Positions 45,106 to 53,566 of a stretch of 64,000 nt of DNA are shown here, piece after piece. Every line of letters starts with the position of its first letter. Position 1 is the first letter of the stretch. The translations under genes were made by a program, and so were the position numbers. This DNA is from Hyphomonadaceae bacterium (lineage in GTDB: Bacteria > Pseudomonadota > Alphaproteobacteria > Caulobacterales > Hyphomonadaceae): the NCBI GenBank assembly GCA_022844475.1, contig JALHLR010000011.1, positions 17,577 through 81,576 on the forward strand, in the 5' to 3' direction. A model generated the notes under the pieces. That model saw nothing but the letters and a program-made list of their open reading frames with translations. It did not search any database and was not told where the DNA came from.

Positions 45106-47373
45106 CTAGGCCCTGGTACGGGCGAAGTTCGTGTGTGCGCTGGCGCGGTGCAATGCTGCGGCCAACAGGGCTACGTCAATAGGCTTCGATACATAATCCG
45201 TCATGCCCGCCGAAAGATACCTCTGGTCCTTGCCGAACAAGACATCTGCTGTCAGCGCAATAATCGGAACACCGCCGGCACGACCGCCGAGCGCGCGGAT
45301 TTCCCGGGTCGCCGTCGCGCCATCCATCCCAGGCATCATCACGTCCAGGAGGATGACATCGAAGGCGCCGCTGGCTGCTGCTGCAACGGCTGGCGCGCCA
45401 TCGTTGACAATGGTCGCGTCATGTCCAAGCGAGTGCAGAAGCGTCTGAATGATGCGTTGAGCGGTCAGGTTGTCTTCCGCGACGAGCACGCGCAAGGACC
45501 GGGTTTGGGTGTCGGCAGCCTCGCTATCCTGGTCATCGCCGGGCGCGTCGCATTCTAGCGTCGGAAACTCGAACCAGAATGTGCTGCCCACGCCTGGGCT
45601 GCTCGACGCGCCGATCTCGCCTCCCATGAGTTCGACAAGCTGGCGGCAAATGGCGAGGCCCAGTCCTGATCCCCCATAGGGACGCGAGGGGGTCGGGTCA
45701 GCCTGATAGAATCGCTGGAACAGGTTCGCTTGCATTGCCTCGGGAATGCCGATCCCGGTATCGCGGACCTCAATGTGGGCCCTGCCGCGTTCCCGGTCAA
45801 AGCGGCCTATGACATCGATCTTGCCTCCATCGGTGTACTTCACCGCGTTCCCGATCAGGTTGTGCATCACCTGACACAGTCGCCTGACATCACCAGCGAT
45901 CCATTGTGGAACGTCGCCCTCGACATTGGCTGTGAGCGTGATTCCCTTCTCGGCGCAGCGGGCGCCAAAGAGGGTCAGTTTCTCGGACAACATTTCACGC
46001 ATGTCGAACGGCCGGTTTTCGATGGAGACTTTGCCGGCTTCAACAGCTGACACATCCAGAACATCATTCAGCACGTGTGTAAGATCGCGCGCCGACTTGA
46101 GGGCTGTGGACACGTGGTCGCGCTGTTCATCGCTCAGCGGGGTTCGCAGGAGGACTTCGAGCATACCGATCACCCCGCCCATCGGCGTGCGCAGCTCATG
46201 GCTCATGTTTGCGACGAACTGCGATTTTGCGTCGTTCGCCGCATTGGCGGCCTCAAGAGCGTCCTTGAGCCTGCGCTCCAGTTCCTTGCGCTCAGTTATG
46301 TCGATGTGCATTCCGAACCACTCGACGATTTCGCCGCTGGCGCTGCGAACCGGGACTGCGGAAACGCTCATCCAACGCCATTCACCATCATGCCGGCGAC
46401 AGCGCGCGGTGGCCGCGTGCGGCACGCCGCGGGCCAGGCAGTCGTCCCAGGCCTCGGCCAGATCTTCGCCATCCTCAGGGTGTACAGCTGTCGACCACCC
46501 CCGACCCAACATGTCAGACGCAGACTGGCCCGTGAATTCCATCCACGCCGCGTTGGGGGTTATGTGTGAGCCGTCCGGGGGACAAGACCAGGTCATTGCA
46601 CTGGTCGCCTCAAGCAACGACCGTTGACGCGCCTCGCTCTGGCGCAAGGCGTCATCCGCTTGCCGACGCTCGGTTATGTCGAATGAGATGCCCGCTATGC
46701 GGATGGGCTCGTTCCCATCGAAGGTTGCGCTTCCAAGTGCTTCAATCCAGCGCTGGGTCCCATCGGGCCAGATCACACGAAATTCGATATGATAGCTGGG
46801 GCGGGTGGTCGCGTTGAGACAAGCGCGAACTGCGCTGTTTACTTGCTTACGATCATCGGGATGAACCGCGTCGAGAAAGCGAGCGAAAGTCATGCGTTCG
46901 TCGGGCGGGATGCCCGCGAGGCGCTTTCCAACTGCCGTCCATTCTATGTGCTTCGTCGCGGCATCCCAGTGCGAGTAACCAACCTTGGCGTTTTCGGTTA
47001 TGAAGCCCAAGCGCTCAACGCTTTCACGCAGCGTAACGCTTGCGCCAAATACGGCTGCCATCCGGGATCGCACGAGCACGAAAATCAGGTAGCTGGTTGC
47101 GAGCACGAACGCCGTGCCCTTCGCAGTCTGCAGATCCGCCGCAAGACGCACATCAGCCACAAGTCTGTGCAACAAATAGTCGCCGCCAAAGATCCACACT
47201 GTGGCGAAAGCCGAATAGGTGAGTGCAAACTGAAGCGCGAGGCGTCCCGCTGTTGCGCCCTCCGCTCCGCAAAACTTCCAGCCAAGGCGCTGAAGCAGCG
47301 CAGCGATCGACAGACCCGGTCTGCCAGGCCTCCTGGACGCGTCGCCGATGTCGCCACTACCGCTCGCTGCCAT
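45106..47373 (-). CDS. Hybrid sensor histidine kinase with PAS domains and receiver
   Basis: A 755-residue kinase. Two N-terminal membrane helices (FALTYSAFATVWIFGGDYLL and AFVLATSYLIFVLVRS) are followed by two PAS domains with PAC ends (ISFDITERRQ, MHIDITERKEL), a HisKA domain with H in NMSHELRTPMGG (about 390), an HATPase_c domain (NAVKYTDGG, DTGIGIP, GGSGLGLAI) and a receiver with the aspartate in LLDVMMPGMDG (about 676). It phosphorylates itself and its own receiver. ATG 47373 is used; a GTG at 47439 in the same frame would place an 11-G tract inside the coding sequence. No cognate regulator is adjacent. Confidence 0.9.
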   Translation of the reverse strand: MAASGSGDIGDASRRPGRPGLSIAALLQRLGWKFCGAEGATAGRLALQFALTYSAFATVWIFGGDYLLHRLVADVRLAADLQTAKGTAFVLATSYLIFVLVRSRMAAVFGASVTLRESVERLGFITENAKVGYSHWDAATKHIEWTAVGKRLAGIPPDERMTFARFLDAVHPDDRKQVNSAVRACLNATTRPSYHIEFRVIWPDGTQRWIEALGSATFDGNEPIRIAGISFDITERRQADDALRQSEARQRSLLEATSAMTWSCPPDGSHITPNAAWMEFTGQSASDMLGRGWSTAVHPEDGEDLAEAWDDCLARGVPHAATARCRRHDGEWRWMSVSAVPVRSASGEIVEWFGMHIDITERKELERRLKDALEAANAANDAKSQFVANMSHELRTPMGGVIGMLEVLLRTPLSDEQRDHVSTALKSARDLTHVLNDVLDVSAVEAGKVSIENRPFDMREMLSEKLTLFGARCAEKGITLTANVEGDVPQWIAGDVRRLCQVMHNLIGNAVKYTDGGKIDVIGRFDRERGRAHIEVRDTGIGIPEAMQANLFQRFYQADPTPSRPYGGSGLGLAICRQLVELMGGEIGASSSPGVGSTFWFEFPTLECDAPGDDQDSEAADTQTRSLRVLVAEDNLTAQRIIQTLLHSLGHDATIVNDGAPAVAAAASGAFDVILLDVMMPGMDGATATREIRALGGRAGGVPIIALTADVLFGKDQRYLSAGMTDYVSKPIDVALLAAALHRASAHTNFARTRA

Positions 47374-47376
47374 TCG

Positions 47377-47387
47377 CCCCCCCCCCC
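47377..47387 (-). repeat. Homopolymer tract, 11 C on plus (11 G on the gene strand)
   Basis: Eleven C (47377-47387) lie 3 bases upstream of the ATG of the histidine kinase, or inside the reading frame if translation starts at 47439. Tracts of this length can slip during replication and so change expression or frame. Confidence 0.7.
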
Positions 47388-47634
47388 GCCTCTCGACACG
47401 CCTGGTCCGATTGCCAACAATCTTGTGTGGGTGTCGCACCCAGCCATCTGCCGAACCGAATCGGGCAGCGCAGATTCACATTGTCAGAGACGATACGACA
47501 TGACTCTGTGCTTTATGCGCCAGTGGGCGCTTGACCTGCCTCAATTCGGGTGAGCGGCAGGTGCTTGCCGTCGCGTTACGGTGTCGGTCGTGTCGGCTGC
47601 CGACGTTGGATGGCGTCGCAAATGGCCGAGGTTG

Positions 47635-48249
47635 CTAGATGTCCGTCCCGTGCAGCGTGCGGAAATCCACCGCGAAGCCGCCGTCGATGTAGCGGACGCA
47701 GGTGCCGGCGCGTTCGCCGATCTGGACGCGGTCGCCGATCATGGGGCGTGGGCCGGCGGTCTTGAGGGCAACGCCGAAGAGCGAGACGTCAGCGACGGCG
47801 CAGGCGATGGAGATTCCCTTGCCGTGAATGGCGATCACCTGGCCCGTGGCGGGGCGGCGCTCGGCGATGCGTTCGTCGGTGAGGCCGAGCTTGTCCTTGT
47901 TGACCAGCCAGGTCAGCGCGTCGGCGATCTTTTCGCGCTTGCGCTGTGGCACGCGGAACTCGACGGCGTATCCGACCTCGTTGAGGACGCGGACGATGAC
48001 GCCTTCGACGCGGCCGATGTCCTCGACGTAGAGTACGAGGTTCTCGCCCTTCTCGAGCGGGCGGGCGAGGTTGATGCGGATGCCGCCGGCGCAGACGTCG
48101 ATGGTGTTGCAGGTGAACTCTTCGCCCGAGCCGGTCAGGCCGCGAACCGGGACTTGCCAGAGCACGCGGCGGTGGCGGCGGCGGTCGAGCCCCTCGGCTC
48201 TGCGGATCGAGGGGCGGTCGAGCCTGTCGATGGCCTGGGCCGATTGCAT
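47635..48249 (-). CDS. PilZ domain protein, two PilZ-like domains
   Basis: A 204-residue cytoplasmic protein. The first PilZ-like domain starts RRRHRRVLWQVPVRG and has D-x-C-x-x-G (TIDVCAGGIRI) instead of D/N-x-S-x-x-G. The second domain (about 120-195) ends near VADVSLFGVAL, which has D-x-S-x-x-G, but its upstream arginine motif is degenerate. It may bind c-di-GMP through the first or both. AGAGGG precedes ATG 48249. It joins the GGDEF-EAL protein and MCP-PilZ receptor in this window as part of a c-di-GMP network. Confidence 0.8.
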   Translation of the reverse strand: MQSAQAIDRLDRPSIRRAEGLDRRRHRRVLWQVPVRGLTGSGEEFTCNTIDVCAGGIRINLARPLEKGENLVLYVEDIGRVEGVIVRVLNEVGYAVEFRVPQRKREKIADALTWLVNKDKLGLTDERIAERRPATGQVIAIHGKGISIACAVADVSLFGVALKTAGPRPMIGDRVQIGERAGTCVRYIDGGFAVDFRTLHGTDI

Positions 48250-48439
48250 CAGCAACCCTCTGTCGCGGCGAGAGGAAGTTTCCCCCGGGGCCGCAAGGTT
48301 AACAGCGCAATGGTTCACAAACTCTTGCCAGAGCCTGTCGGCGACTTGCGGTCGAGAAGCGGCCTTGGTGGTTTCGTGTTCCGGGTCGCCAGCTCAGGAT
48401 GCTGGCGGGAGTGGCAGGTCGGTTGTGGTGGCTGCGCCT

Positions 48440-48973
48440 TCACCTGGACGCGACGATGCGGATCGCGGGGCGCATGACGGGCGCCGGCGGGAAGATGGCC
48501 AGCACCTGGAGCCGGCGAAGGGGACGGCCGCCGAGAGCTTCCTCCGGCGTGATCGCCTGGCACAGGCCGAGGAAACGGCGCGTGCCGATGTCGTTCTGAA
48601 GAAGGGGGGCGAGCGCGAATTCGAGATCGAGCCGCTTGCCGGCCAGAGTCTCGCCGCGCGCGTGGATGACGGTCGGGCCGCGATCCTTCACCGCCATCGA
48701 GAGGCCGGCTGCGACGAGGCGGCGGTCAATGTCATTCCAGATGGACAGGAAATCATGTTCGGTGAGATGGCGCCCGAACAGCCGGTCGAGCGTGGCGCCG
48801 ACGCGGCGGAAGGCGAAGTCACGTTCCGCGACATGGTTAAGCAGGAAAAGGTTGTTCACCAGGCCGGGATATTCATCCGTGGTCGGCCCGTCCGAGGCGT
48901 TCTCGCCGTCGGTCAGCCTCTGCCAGGCATCGAGCATGGCCTGTGTGTTCGGATGCGCCTTGAGGACTTCCAT
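48440..48973 (-). CDS. PAS_5 domain protein
   Basis: A 177-residue protein matching the alphaproteobacterial PAS_5 family: LDAWQRLTDGENASDGPTTD, then LVNNLFLLNHVAERDFAFRR, then GATLDRLFGRHLTEHDFL and a C-terminal PLLQNDIGTRRFLGLCQ. The fold is a sensor-like PAS with no effector domain. A ligand or role is unknown. It is next to the PilZ gene on the same strand, with a 190-bp gap. Confidence 0.85.
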   Translation of the reverse strand: MEVLKAHPNTQAMLDAWQRLTDGENASDGPTTDEYPGLVNNLFLLNHVAERDFAFRRVGATLDRLFGRHLTEHDFLSIWNDIDRRLVAAGLSMAVKDRGPTVIHARGETLAGKRLDLEFALAPLLQNDIGTRRFLGLCQAITPEEALGGRPLRRLQVLAIFPPAPVMRPAIRIVASR

Positions 48974-49183
48974 TTAACGCCCATGCAGATGTGCAGCTGG
49001 AATCCCCCCAGCCTGTCGCAAATGGTTGCAGCGCACGGGCCATGACGCCTGGCGGGCGAAAAGCGGCCCATTTACGGGCGAATTCTCCAGCTGGGTGAGG
49101 TTTGAACAGCGCCAGAGATAGCGTCACGCGCGAAAAGGCGCGGGACTTGCACCCGAGCAGGCGATACCTGACGGAGACCTCAC

Positions 49184-50110
49184 ATGACCGTTTCATGGCG
49201 ACACATGCTGGCCGGCGCCGGCCTCGCGACTGCAATTGCCACCGTAGGGCTCACGGCAGTGGGTCAGTCCTGCAGCACGTGCGGGCCGGTGTCGCCGCCA
49301 CCCCCGCCGCCGCCGCCGAGCGCCTGCTGCCAGACGCCGCGCAATCTCACGGTAAATGTGCCGGGCGTGAACGTGGCGACGGCGAATGTTCGTGTGGGCG
49401 CAACATCGCTGGCTGTTGCTTCGGCCAACGCATCATCAATGGCGACGGCTGGTGTTTATGGTCAGGCGAGCGCTTCGGGCGGCGCCGGCGTCTTCTTCGG
49501 CGGCGGAGGTGGTTATTACTCGAACCCGGGCGTGGCCGCGAGCACGATAAGCAACCTCACCGTCGATGGCGGCTACGAGACGAAGCTGGTCGAGGAAGAG
49601 GTCAGGGGCACCGAAGCGATCTGCGTCGACAAGATCGTGGAACAGATGCACACGCGGCCGGTGCAGGCGGTCTGCATCGACGATCGCAATACGCCACATC
49701 CCGCCTCGCGCGTCGACGGCGAGATGTCGGTCGATGCGCGGCAGTCCGGTGAAATCTATCGTTGCATGGCGGGGACGCACATGCAGGTAACAATGGGAGA
49801 GATGGTCGAGGGCAAGGCAAGCTTCGACAAGGCCGACACGTTTTCCTGCGCCAAGGGCGAGGCGCTGTGGCATGGCGCGGGCGGCGTGATCCAGTGTCGC
49901 CGCCAGACACCGGAGCGCGACTGCAACGAGCGTTCGCTGCTGCGCAAATATGGACCGGGCGTGAAGCTGGTGCAGGTGGCGACGAAGAAGACCATCTGTG
50001 AGCCGACGACGCGCCAGACGATCACCAGGGTGGTCAAGGAAGTGAAGGTTGCGCGGCCGGTTGCGGCGGGCAGCCTGGTGCTGGATGGCGGCGTGGGGCA
50101 GGGCTACTAG
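49184..50110 (+). CDS. Exported protein of unknown function, polyproline tract and cysteine-rich
   Basis: 308 residues. An N-terminal signal-like segment (MLAGAGLATAIATVGLTAVG) is followed by CSTCGP, eight consecutive prolines and a CC pair. The middle is low-complexity (alanine/serine/glycine, GGGGGYYSNPG). The C-terminal half has regularly spaced cysteines (AICVDKIVEQMH, AVCIDDRNTP, YRCMAGTHMQ, FSCAKGEALWH, IQCRRQTPERDCNERS), which suggests disulphide bonds in the envelope. No family is recognised. CGGAGA precedes the ATG and a strong terminator follows. The proline run may need EF-P for translation. Confidence 0.75.
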   Translation: MTVSWRHMLAGAGLATAIATVGLTAVGQSCSTCGPVSPPPPPPPPSACCQTPRNLTVNVPGVNVATANVRVGATSLAVASANASSMATAGVYGQASASGGAGVFFGGGGGYYSNPGVAASTISNLTVDGGYETKLVEEEVRGTEAICVDKIVEQMHTRPVQAVCIDDRNTPHPASRVDGEMSVDARQSGEIYRCMAGTHMQVTMGEMVEGKASFDKADTFSCAKGEALWHGAGGVIQCRRQTPERDCNERSLLRKYGPGVKLVQVATKKTICEPTTRQTITRVVKEVKVARPVAAGSLVLDGGVGQGY

Positions 50111-50133
50111 CCGCGTGCATGATGCAGAATGCG

Positions 50134-50163
50134 AAAAGCCCTGGCGGTCACGCCAGGGCTTTT
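50134..50163. terminator. Strong bidirectional terminator
   Basis: AAAAGCCCTGGCG (50134-50146) and CGCCAGGGCTTTT (50151-50163) form a perfect 13-bp stem with loop GTCA. T-runs occur on both strands, so it can end the exported-protein gene and the small membrane gene at 50190-50393. Confidence 0.9.
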
Positions 50164-50189
50164 TGGCGTCTGGTTGGATGATTCAGAGG

Positions 50190-50393
50190 TCAGACCTTGT
50201 CGCTTGACGCTTCGCTGGCGGCGGGAGCGTCACGGCGGCGGGTCTTCGCCACCCCGGTGATGACGCCGATGCCGAGGAGGACGAGGCCGATTACGGCGAT
50301 CCACTGGTTACCGACGCCGAGAATGCTCGCGCCGAACAGGAGGCCGGTGGCCATGATGACGAAGCCGAGAAGGTAGAGAACGAATGAGGGCAT
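50190..50393 (-). CDS. Small membrane protein, two hydrophobic helices
   Basis: A 67-residue protein (MPSFVLYLLGFVIMATGLLF start) with two hydrophobic helices and a basic/serine-rich tail (KTRRRDAPAASEASSDKV). AAGGAA precedes the ATG. It is 37 bp downstream of another small membrane gene on the same strand, so the two may be an operon ending at the terminator at 50134. No family recognised. Confidence 0.75.
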   Translation of the reverse strand: MPSFVLYLLGFVIMATGLLFGASILGVGNQWIAVIGLVLLGIGVITGVAKTRRRDAPAASEASSDKV

Positions 50394-50430
50394 GGCGTCG
50401 TTCCTTGCTGGTCGATGCGATGGGAATGCT

Positions 50431-50610
50431 TCAGCGTGGCAGCCGTTCCGTGGGCCTGGGGCCGCGGATCCTGCGCATCACCCAGGTGACGGCGACGACG
50501 ACCAGCAACGCAGCGATGGCGAAGCCGATCAACTTGAACACCACGCCGACGATCAGCCAGATCGCGATGATGGCGGCGAGGGCGAAAAGGACGAGGTATA
50601 CGATCCCCAT
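50431..50610 (-). CDS. Small membrane protein, 59 residues
   Basis: Begins MGIVYLVLFALAAIIAIWLI and continues as one long or two adjacent hydrophobic helices to about residue 45, then a basic tail (RRIRGPRPTERLPR). AGGAA lies 9 bases before the ATG. The pair of short hydrophobic genes at 50190 and 50431 is closely spaced. No family recognised. Confidence 0.65.
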   Translation of the reverse strand: MGIVYLVLFALAAIIAIWLIVGVVFKLIGFAIAALLVVVAVTWVMRRIRGPRPTERLPR

Positions 50611-50679
50611 TTCGGCGATTTCCTGGAAATTGCTTGTGCCCGGTAATGCCCGGGGGGCGGTATAGGTTCCATGCCGTGG

Positions 50680-51093
50680 TCAGCGCGCCTTGCGGCGCAC
50701 CAGCTTCAGGCCGGACCAGTCTGCGTCGACGGCGCAGACCTTCACATCGACGAGGCCCATGGGAAGACAGATCTTGCGGATACCGTCTTCGGTGAGATCG
50801 CGGAAGAGGTTCGAGGATTTCTTTGGCCATGACACCCAGAGCAGGCCGCCTGTCGCGAGGCGCGGTTCAAGCTTCGGCAGGTCTCGGGCGAGACTGGCTT
50901 CGTTGGACACGAAGAGGTGGATGAAGTCGAAACTGCCAGCGCCAGGTGCGGTCTTCTTCTGGGCAATGGGGGCGTTGTCGGTGAGGTCGGGGTAGTTGGC
51001 AGGTGGCGAAACGGCGATCGCGTTCGCGCCGTCCTTCAGGCCGAGTTTCGCGATGAGGCTCTTGCCCGAATAGCCGGCGGTCGGTGTTGCCAT
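50680..51093 (-). CDS. DUF3052 family protein
   Basis: A 137-residue protein. AGYSGKSLIAKLGLKDGAN at the N-terminus, the central LLWVSWPKKSSN and the C-terminal LPMGLVDVKVCAVDADWSGL are the DUF3052 family signatures. The function of this family is unknown; an SAM-methyltransferase-like Rossmann fold is possible. It is single, between the small membrane genes and dapD. Confidence 0.9.
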   Translation of the reverse strand: MATPTAGYSGKSLIAKLGLKDGANAIAVSPPANYPDLTDNAPIAQKKTAPGAGSFDFIHLFVSNEASLARDLPKLEPRLATGGLLWVSWPKKSSNLFRDLTEDGIRKICLPMGLVDVKVCAVDADWSGLKLVRRKAR

Positions 51094-51174
51094 GGGGCCA
51101 TCGTTTCCTTCGCGTCTTCGTGCTCAGGCTTCAACACGAAGATATCAAGGGAGCCACAAAGTTCACGATGAAGT

Positions 51175-52023
51175 CTACGCGCGCAGGAGCTCGTTGACGC
51201 TGGTCTTTGAGCGCGTCTGGGCGTCCACCTGCTTCACGATTACGGCGCAGTAGAGCGAGGGCGTCCAGTTCTGGCCCGGCATTGGCGTCGAGCCCGGGCG
51301 GTTGCCGGCAACGACAACGGAGTAGGGCGGGACTTCGCCAAACAGTGTCTCGCCGGTGGCGCGGTTCACGATGGGCGTGGACTGGCCGAGATAGACGCCC
51401 ATGCCTACGACGGAGCCTTCGCGAACGATTACGCCTTCGGCGACTTCGGAGCGGGCGCCGATGAAGCAGTTGTCCTCGATGATGACCGGGTTGGCCTGCA
51501 GCGGCTCGAGCACGCCGCCGATGCCGACACCGCCGGACAGGTGGCAGTGCTTGCCGATCTGGGCGCAGGAGCCGACCGTTGTCCAGGTGTCGACCATCGT
51601 GCCTTCGCCGACATGGGCGCCGATGTTGACGAAGGACGGCATCAGCACCGCGTCCTTCGCGATGAATGATCCACGGCGCACAATCGAGCCGGGTACGGCG
51701 CGGAAGCCGGCGGCGGAGAATTCCCTGTCTGTCCAGCCTTCGAACTTGGTGGGGACCTTGTCCCAGTAGGGGCCGGGCTGCTGGCCGGCGGCGCCCATGA
51801 TGCGATTGGGGTTGAGGCGGAAGGAGAGCAGCACGGCTTTCTTGAGCCACTGGTTCACGGTCCACGCGCCAGAGGCGGACTTCTCGGCGACGCGAAGCGC
51901 GCCTGAGTCGAGTTGGGCCAGGGCGTTGTTCACTGCTTCGCGGACGGCGCCGGTGGTGGAGGGCGAGAGGGAGGTGCGATCTTCCCAGGCGGCGTCGATG
52001 GTTTTTTCGAGCTCGTTGGTCAT
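51175..52023 (-). CDS. dapD: 2,3,4,5-tetrahydropyridine-2,6-dicarboxylate N-succinyltransferase
   Basis: A 282-residue DapD that succinylates tetrahydrodipicolinate in lysine and meso-diaminopimelate synthesis. The N-terminal helical domain (residues 1-100) precedes a left-handed beta-helix made of hexapeptide repeats ([20 protein letters not shown] through [16 protein letters not shown]). The block [20 protein letters not shown] is diagnostic, and the C-terminal [15 protein letters not shown] closes the fold. DAP is a building block of the murein peptide, matching the murein recycling pair earlier in the window. Confidence 0.95.
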   Translation of the reverse strand: MTNELEKTIDAAWEDRTSLSPSTTGAVREAVNNALAQLDSGALRVAEKSASGAWTVNQWLKKAVLLSFRLNPNRIMGAAGQQPGPYWDKVPTKFEGWTDREFSAAGFRAVPGSIVRRGSFIAKDAVLMPSFVNIGAHVGEGTMVDTWTTVGSCAQIGKHCHLSGGVGIGGVLEPLQANPVIIEDNCFIGARSEVAEGVIVREGSVVGMGVYLGQSTPIVNRATGETLFGEVPPYSVVVAGNRPGSTPMPGQNWTPSLYCAVIVKQVDAQTRSKTSVNELLRA

Positions 52024-52164
52024 GGCGTGATCTCCCGCAGGTGCAGGGGCGGATTAACGCGAGATCGCCGGAGGGCAAAGGAAATTGTCCGCGAGGGTCG
52101 GGGCGCTGGAGGTCCTTGCTCCAGGCGGTACGTCAAGCGAGGCTGGGAGTGGGTCGTAGCGATC

Positions 52165-52749
52165 ATGAGCGACAGGCAGGGATACGCGGTCCTGGTATCG
52201 CTTTACACGCGCGAGGAGGCCGAGGTGATGGCCTCTGCGCTCAGGGCTGAGGGCGTCGATGCCTTCGTTGGGAATCGCCACCACGCGAATGTCGACTGGG
52301 GCTGGACCATAGCTCTAGGCGGCCTGCAGGTGATGGTTCCGACCGACCGGTTCGACGACGCAAAGGCGGCGATGCGGACGCGGTGGCGGGAGGCTCTGGA
52401 GAATCCGGAGGGCGACCCTGTAAGGCGCCGCGACCGCTGGAAGGTTTGGTTGGTGATGGGCGCAGCTTGGCTGCTGCCATGGGGAGTCATGTCAACCGCT
52501 CATACATTCGACAGCGACATGAATATGCGGGCGGTTCAGGTCTCGTCCGATGACTTCAACCGGCAAGGAAGGGCGCAGCTTTCGTTCTCTGCGCCTGCCG
52601 GTCTAAGTCCAGCGGAGCGGGAGGCCGCGTTGGTGGACTATTGCCTCGACAATCCATGGGACAGCGTGATCGCGCCCGCAGGTCCGCTCGGCGGTGTTGT
52701 GCAGTGTGCGGATATTCTGCACCGGAACAGGCCGACTACCGCCCCGTGA
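52165..52749 (+). CDS. DUF2007-type signal protein with C-terminal membrane segment
   Basis: 194 residues. The N-terminal 75 residues (VLVSLYTREEAEVMASALRA, then QVMVPTDRFDDAKAAM) match the DUF2007 family, proposed to have a signal-transducing, ferredoxin-like fold. A hydrophobic helix lies at about 96-114 (VWLVMGAAWLLPWGVM). The rest is soluble, possibly periplasmic, and ends with two cysteines. Start ATG 52165 is chosen because homology begins there. The 3' end overlaps folE by 14 bases. Confidence 0.75.
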   Translation: MSDRQGYAVLVSLYTREEAEVMASALRAEGVDAFVGNRHHANVDWGWTIALGGLQVMVPTDRFDDAKAAMRTRWREALENPEGDPVRRRDRWKVWLVMGAAWLLPWGVMSTAHTFDSDMNMRAVQVSSDDFNRQGRAQLSFSAPAGLSPAEREAALVDYCLDNPWDSVIAPAGPLGGVVQCADILHRNRPTTAP

Positions 52750-53350
52750 GGCGCAGGAAGCGTTCGCGGAGTTCCTTGTCAGAGCGGAAGACGCCTGAGA
52801 ACTGCGTGGTGATTGTCGAGACGTTCGGGTGGTGGACGCCGCGGGTGGTCATGCACTCGTGCTTGGCGTCGATCATCACGGCGACGCCTTCGGGCTTCAG
52901 GACTTCCTGGATCGCATTGAGAATCTGGGAGGTCATGGTCTCCTGCGTCTGCAGACGCTTGGAGTAGATCTCGACCACGCGGGCGATCTTCGAGATACCG
53001 ACCACGTTGTCGAGCGGCATGTAGGCGACATAGGCCTTGCCGAGGAACGGGGCCATGTGGTGTTCGCAATGGGACTCCACGTCGATGTCGCGCAGCATGA
53101 CGATGTCGTCATAGCCCTTCACGTCGTCGAAGGTGCGGGAGAGGTATTCGCGGGGATCTTCACGATAGCCCTTGAACCACTCTTCGTAGGCGTCGACCAC
53201 GCGGCCGGGCGTGTCGACCAGGCCTTCGCGCCGGGGATCGTCACCAGCCCAGGCGATGAGCGTGCGGACGGCGTCTTCCGCCTCGTCGCGGGAGGGGCGG
53301 TTGAAGGGCTCGTCCCCCGCCTTTGCCTTGCCTTTGATCACGGCGTCCAT
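52736..53350 (-). CDS. folE: GTP cyclohydrolase I
   Basis: A 204-residue FolE, which makes 7,8-dihydroneopterin triphosphate from GTP, the first step of folate synthesis. Zinc and active-site residues are visible: IDVESHCEHHMAPFLGKAYV (cysteine and histidine ligands), SKIARVVEIYSKRLQTQE and the MIDAKHECMTTRGV block. The C-terminal FSGVFRSDKELRERFLRL is typical. The gene starts 216 bp from the divergent cysS gene. Confidence 0.96.
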   Translation of the reverse strand: MDAVIKGKAKAGDEPFNRPSRDEAEDAVRTLIAWAGDDPRREGLVDTPGRVVDAYEEWFKGYREDPREYLSRTFDDVKGYDDIVMLRDIDVESHCEHHMAPFLGKAYVAYMPLDNVVGISKIARVVEIYSKRLQTQETMTSQILNAIQEVLKPEGVAVMIDAKHECMTTRGVHHPNVSTITTQFSGVFRSDKELRERFLRLTGR

Positions 53351-53566
53351 GGCCGGTCCCTTCCGTAGCTGGGGCGGGCTAACCCTCCCGGTTTGCGCGC
53401 CCGGGCATCACGACGCCCTGAAAATGACTGTCCCGCCAGACCAGATTGCTCAGGCGCGGTGTTGGTGACACATAGGCGCCTGTTGCGAAAACGCCAGCCT
53501 GACGCCAAGGAATACATGGCGGAAACCGTGATTCAAACTTCCTAACGGAACGAAAAGACCCGCCTG

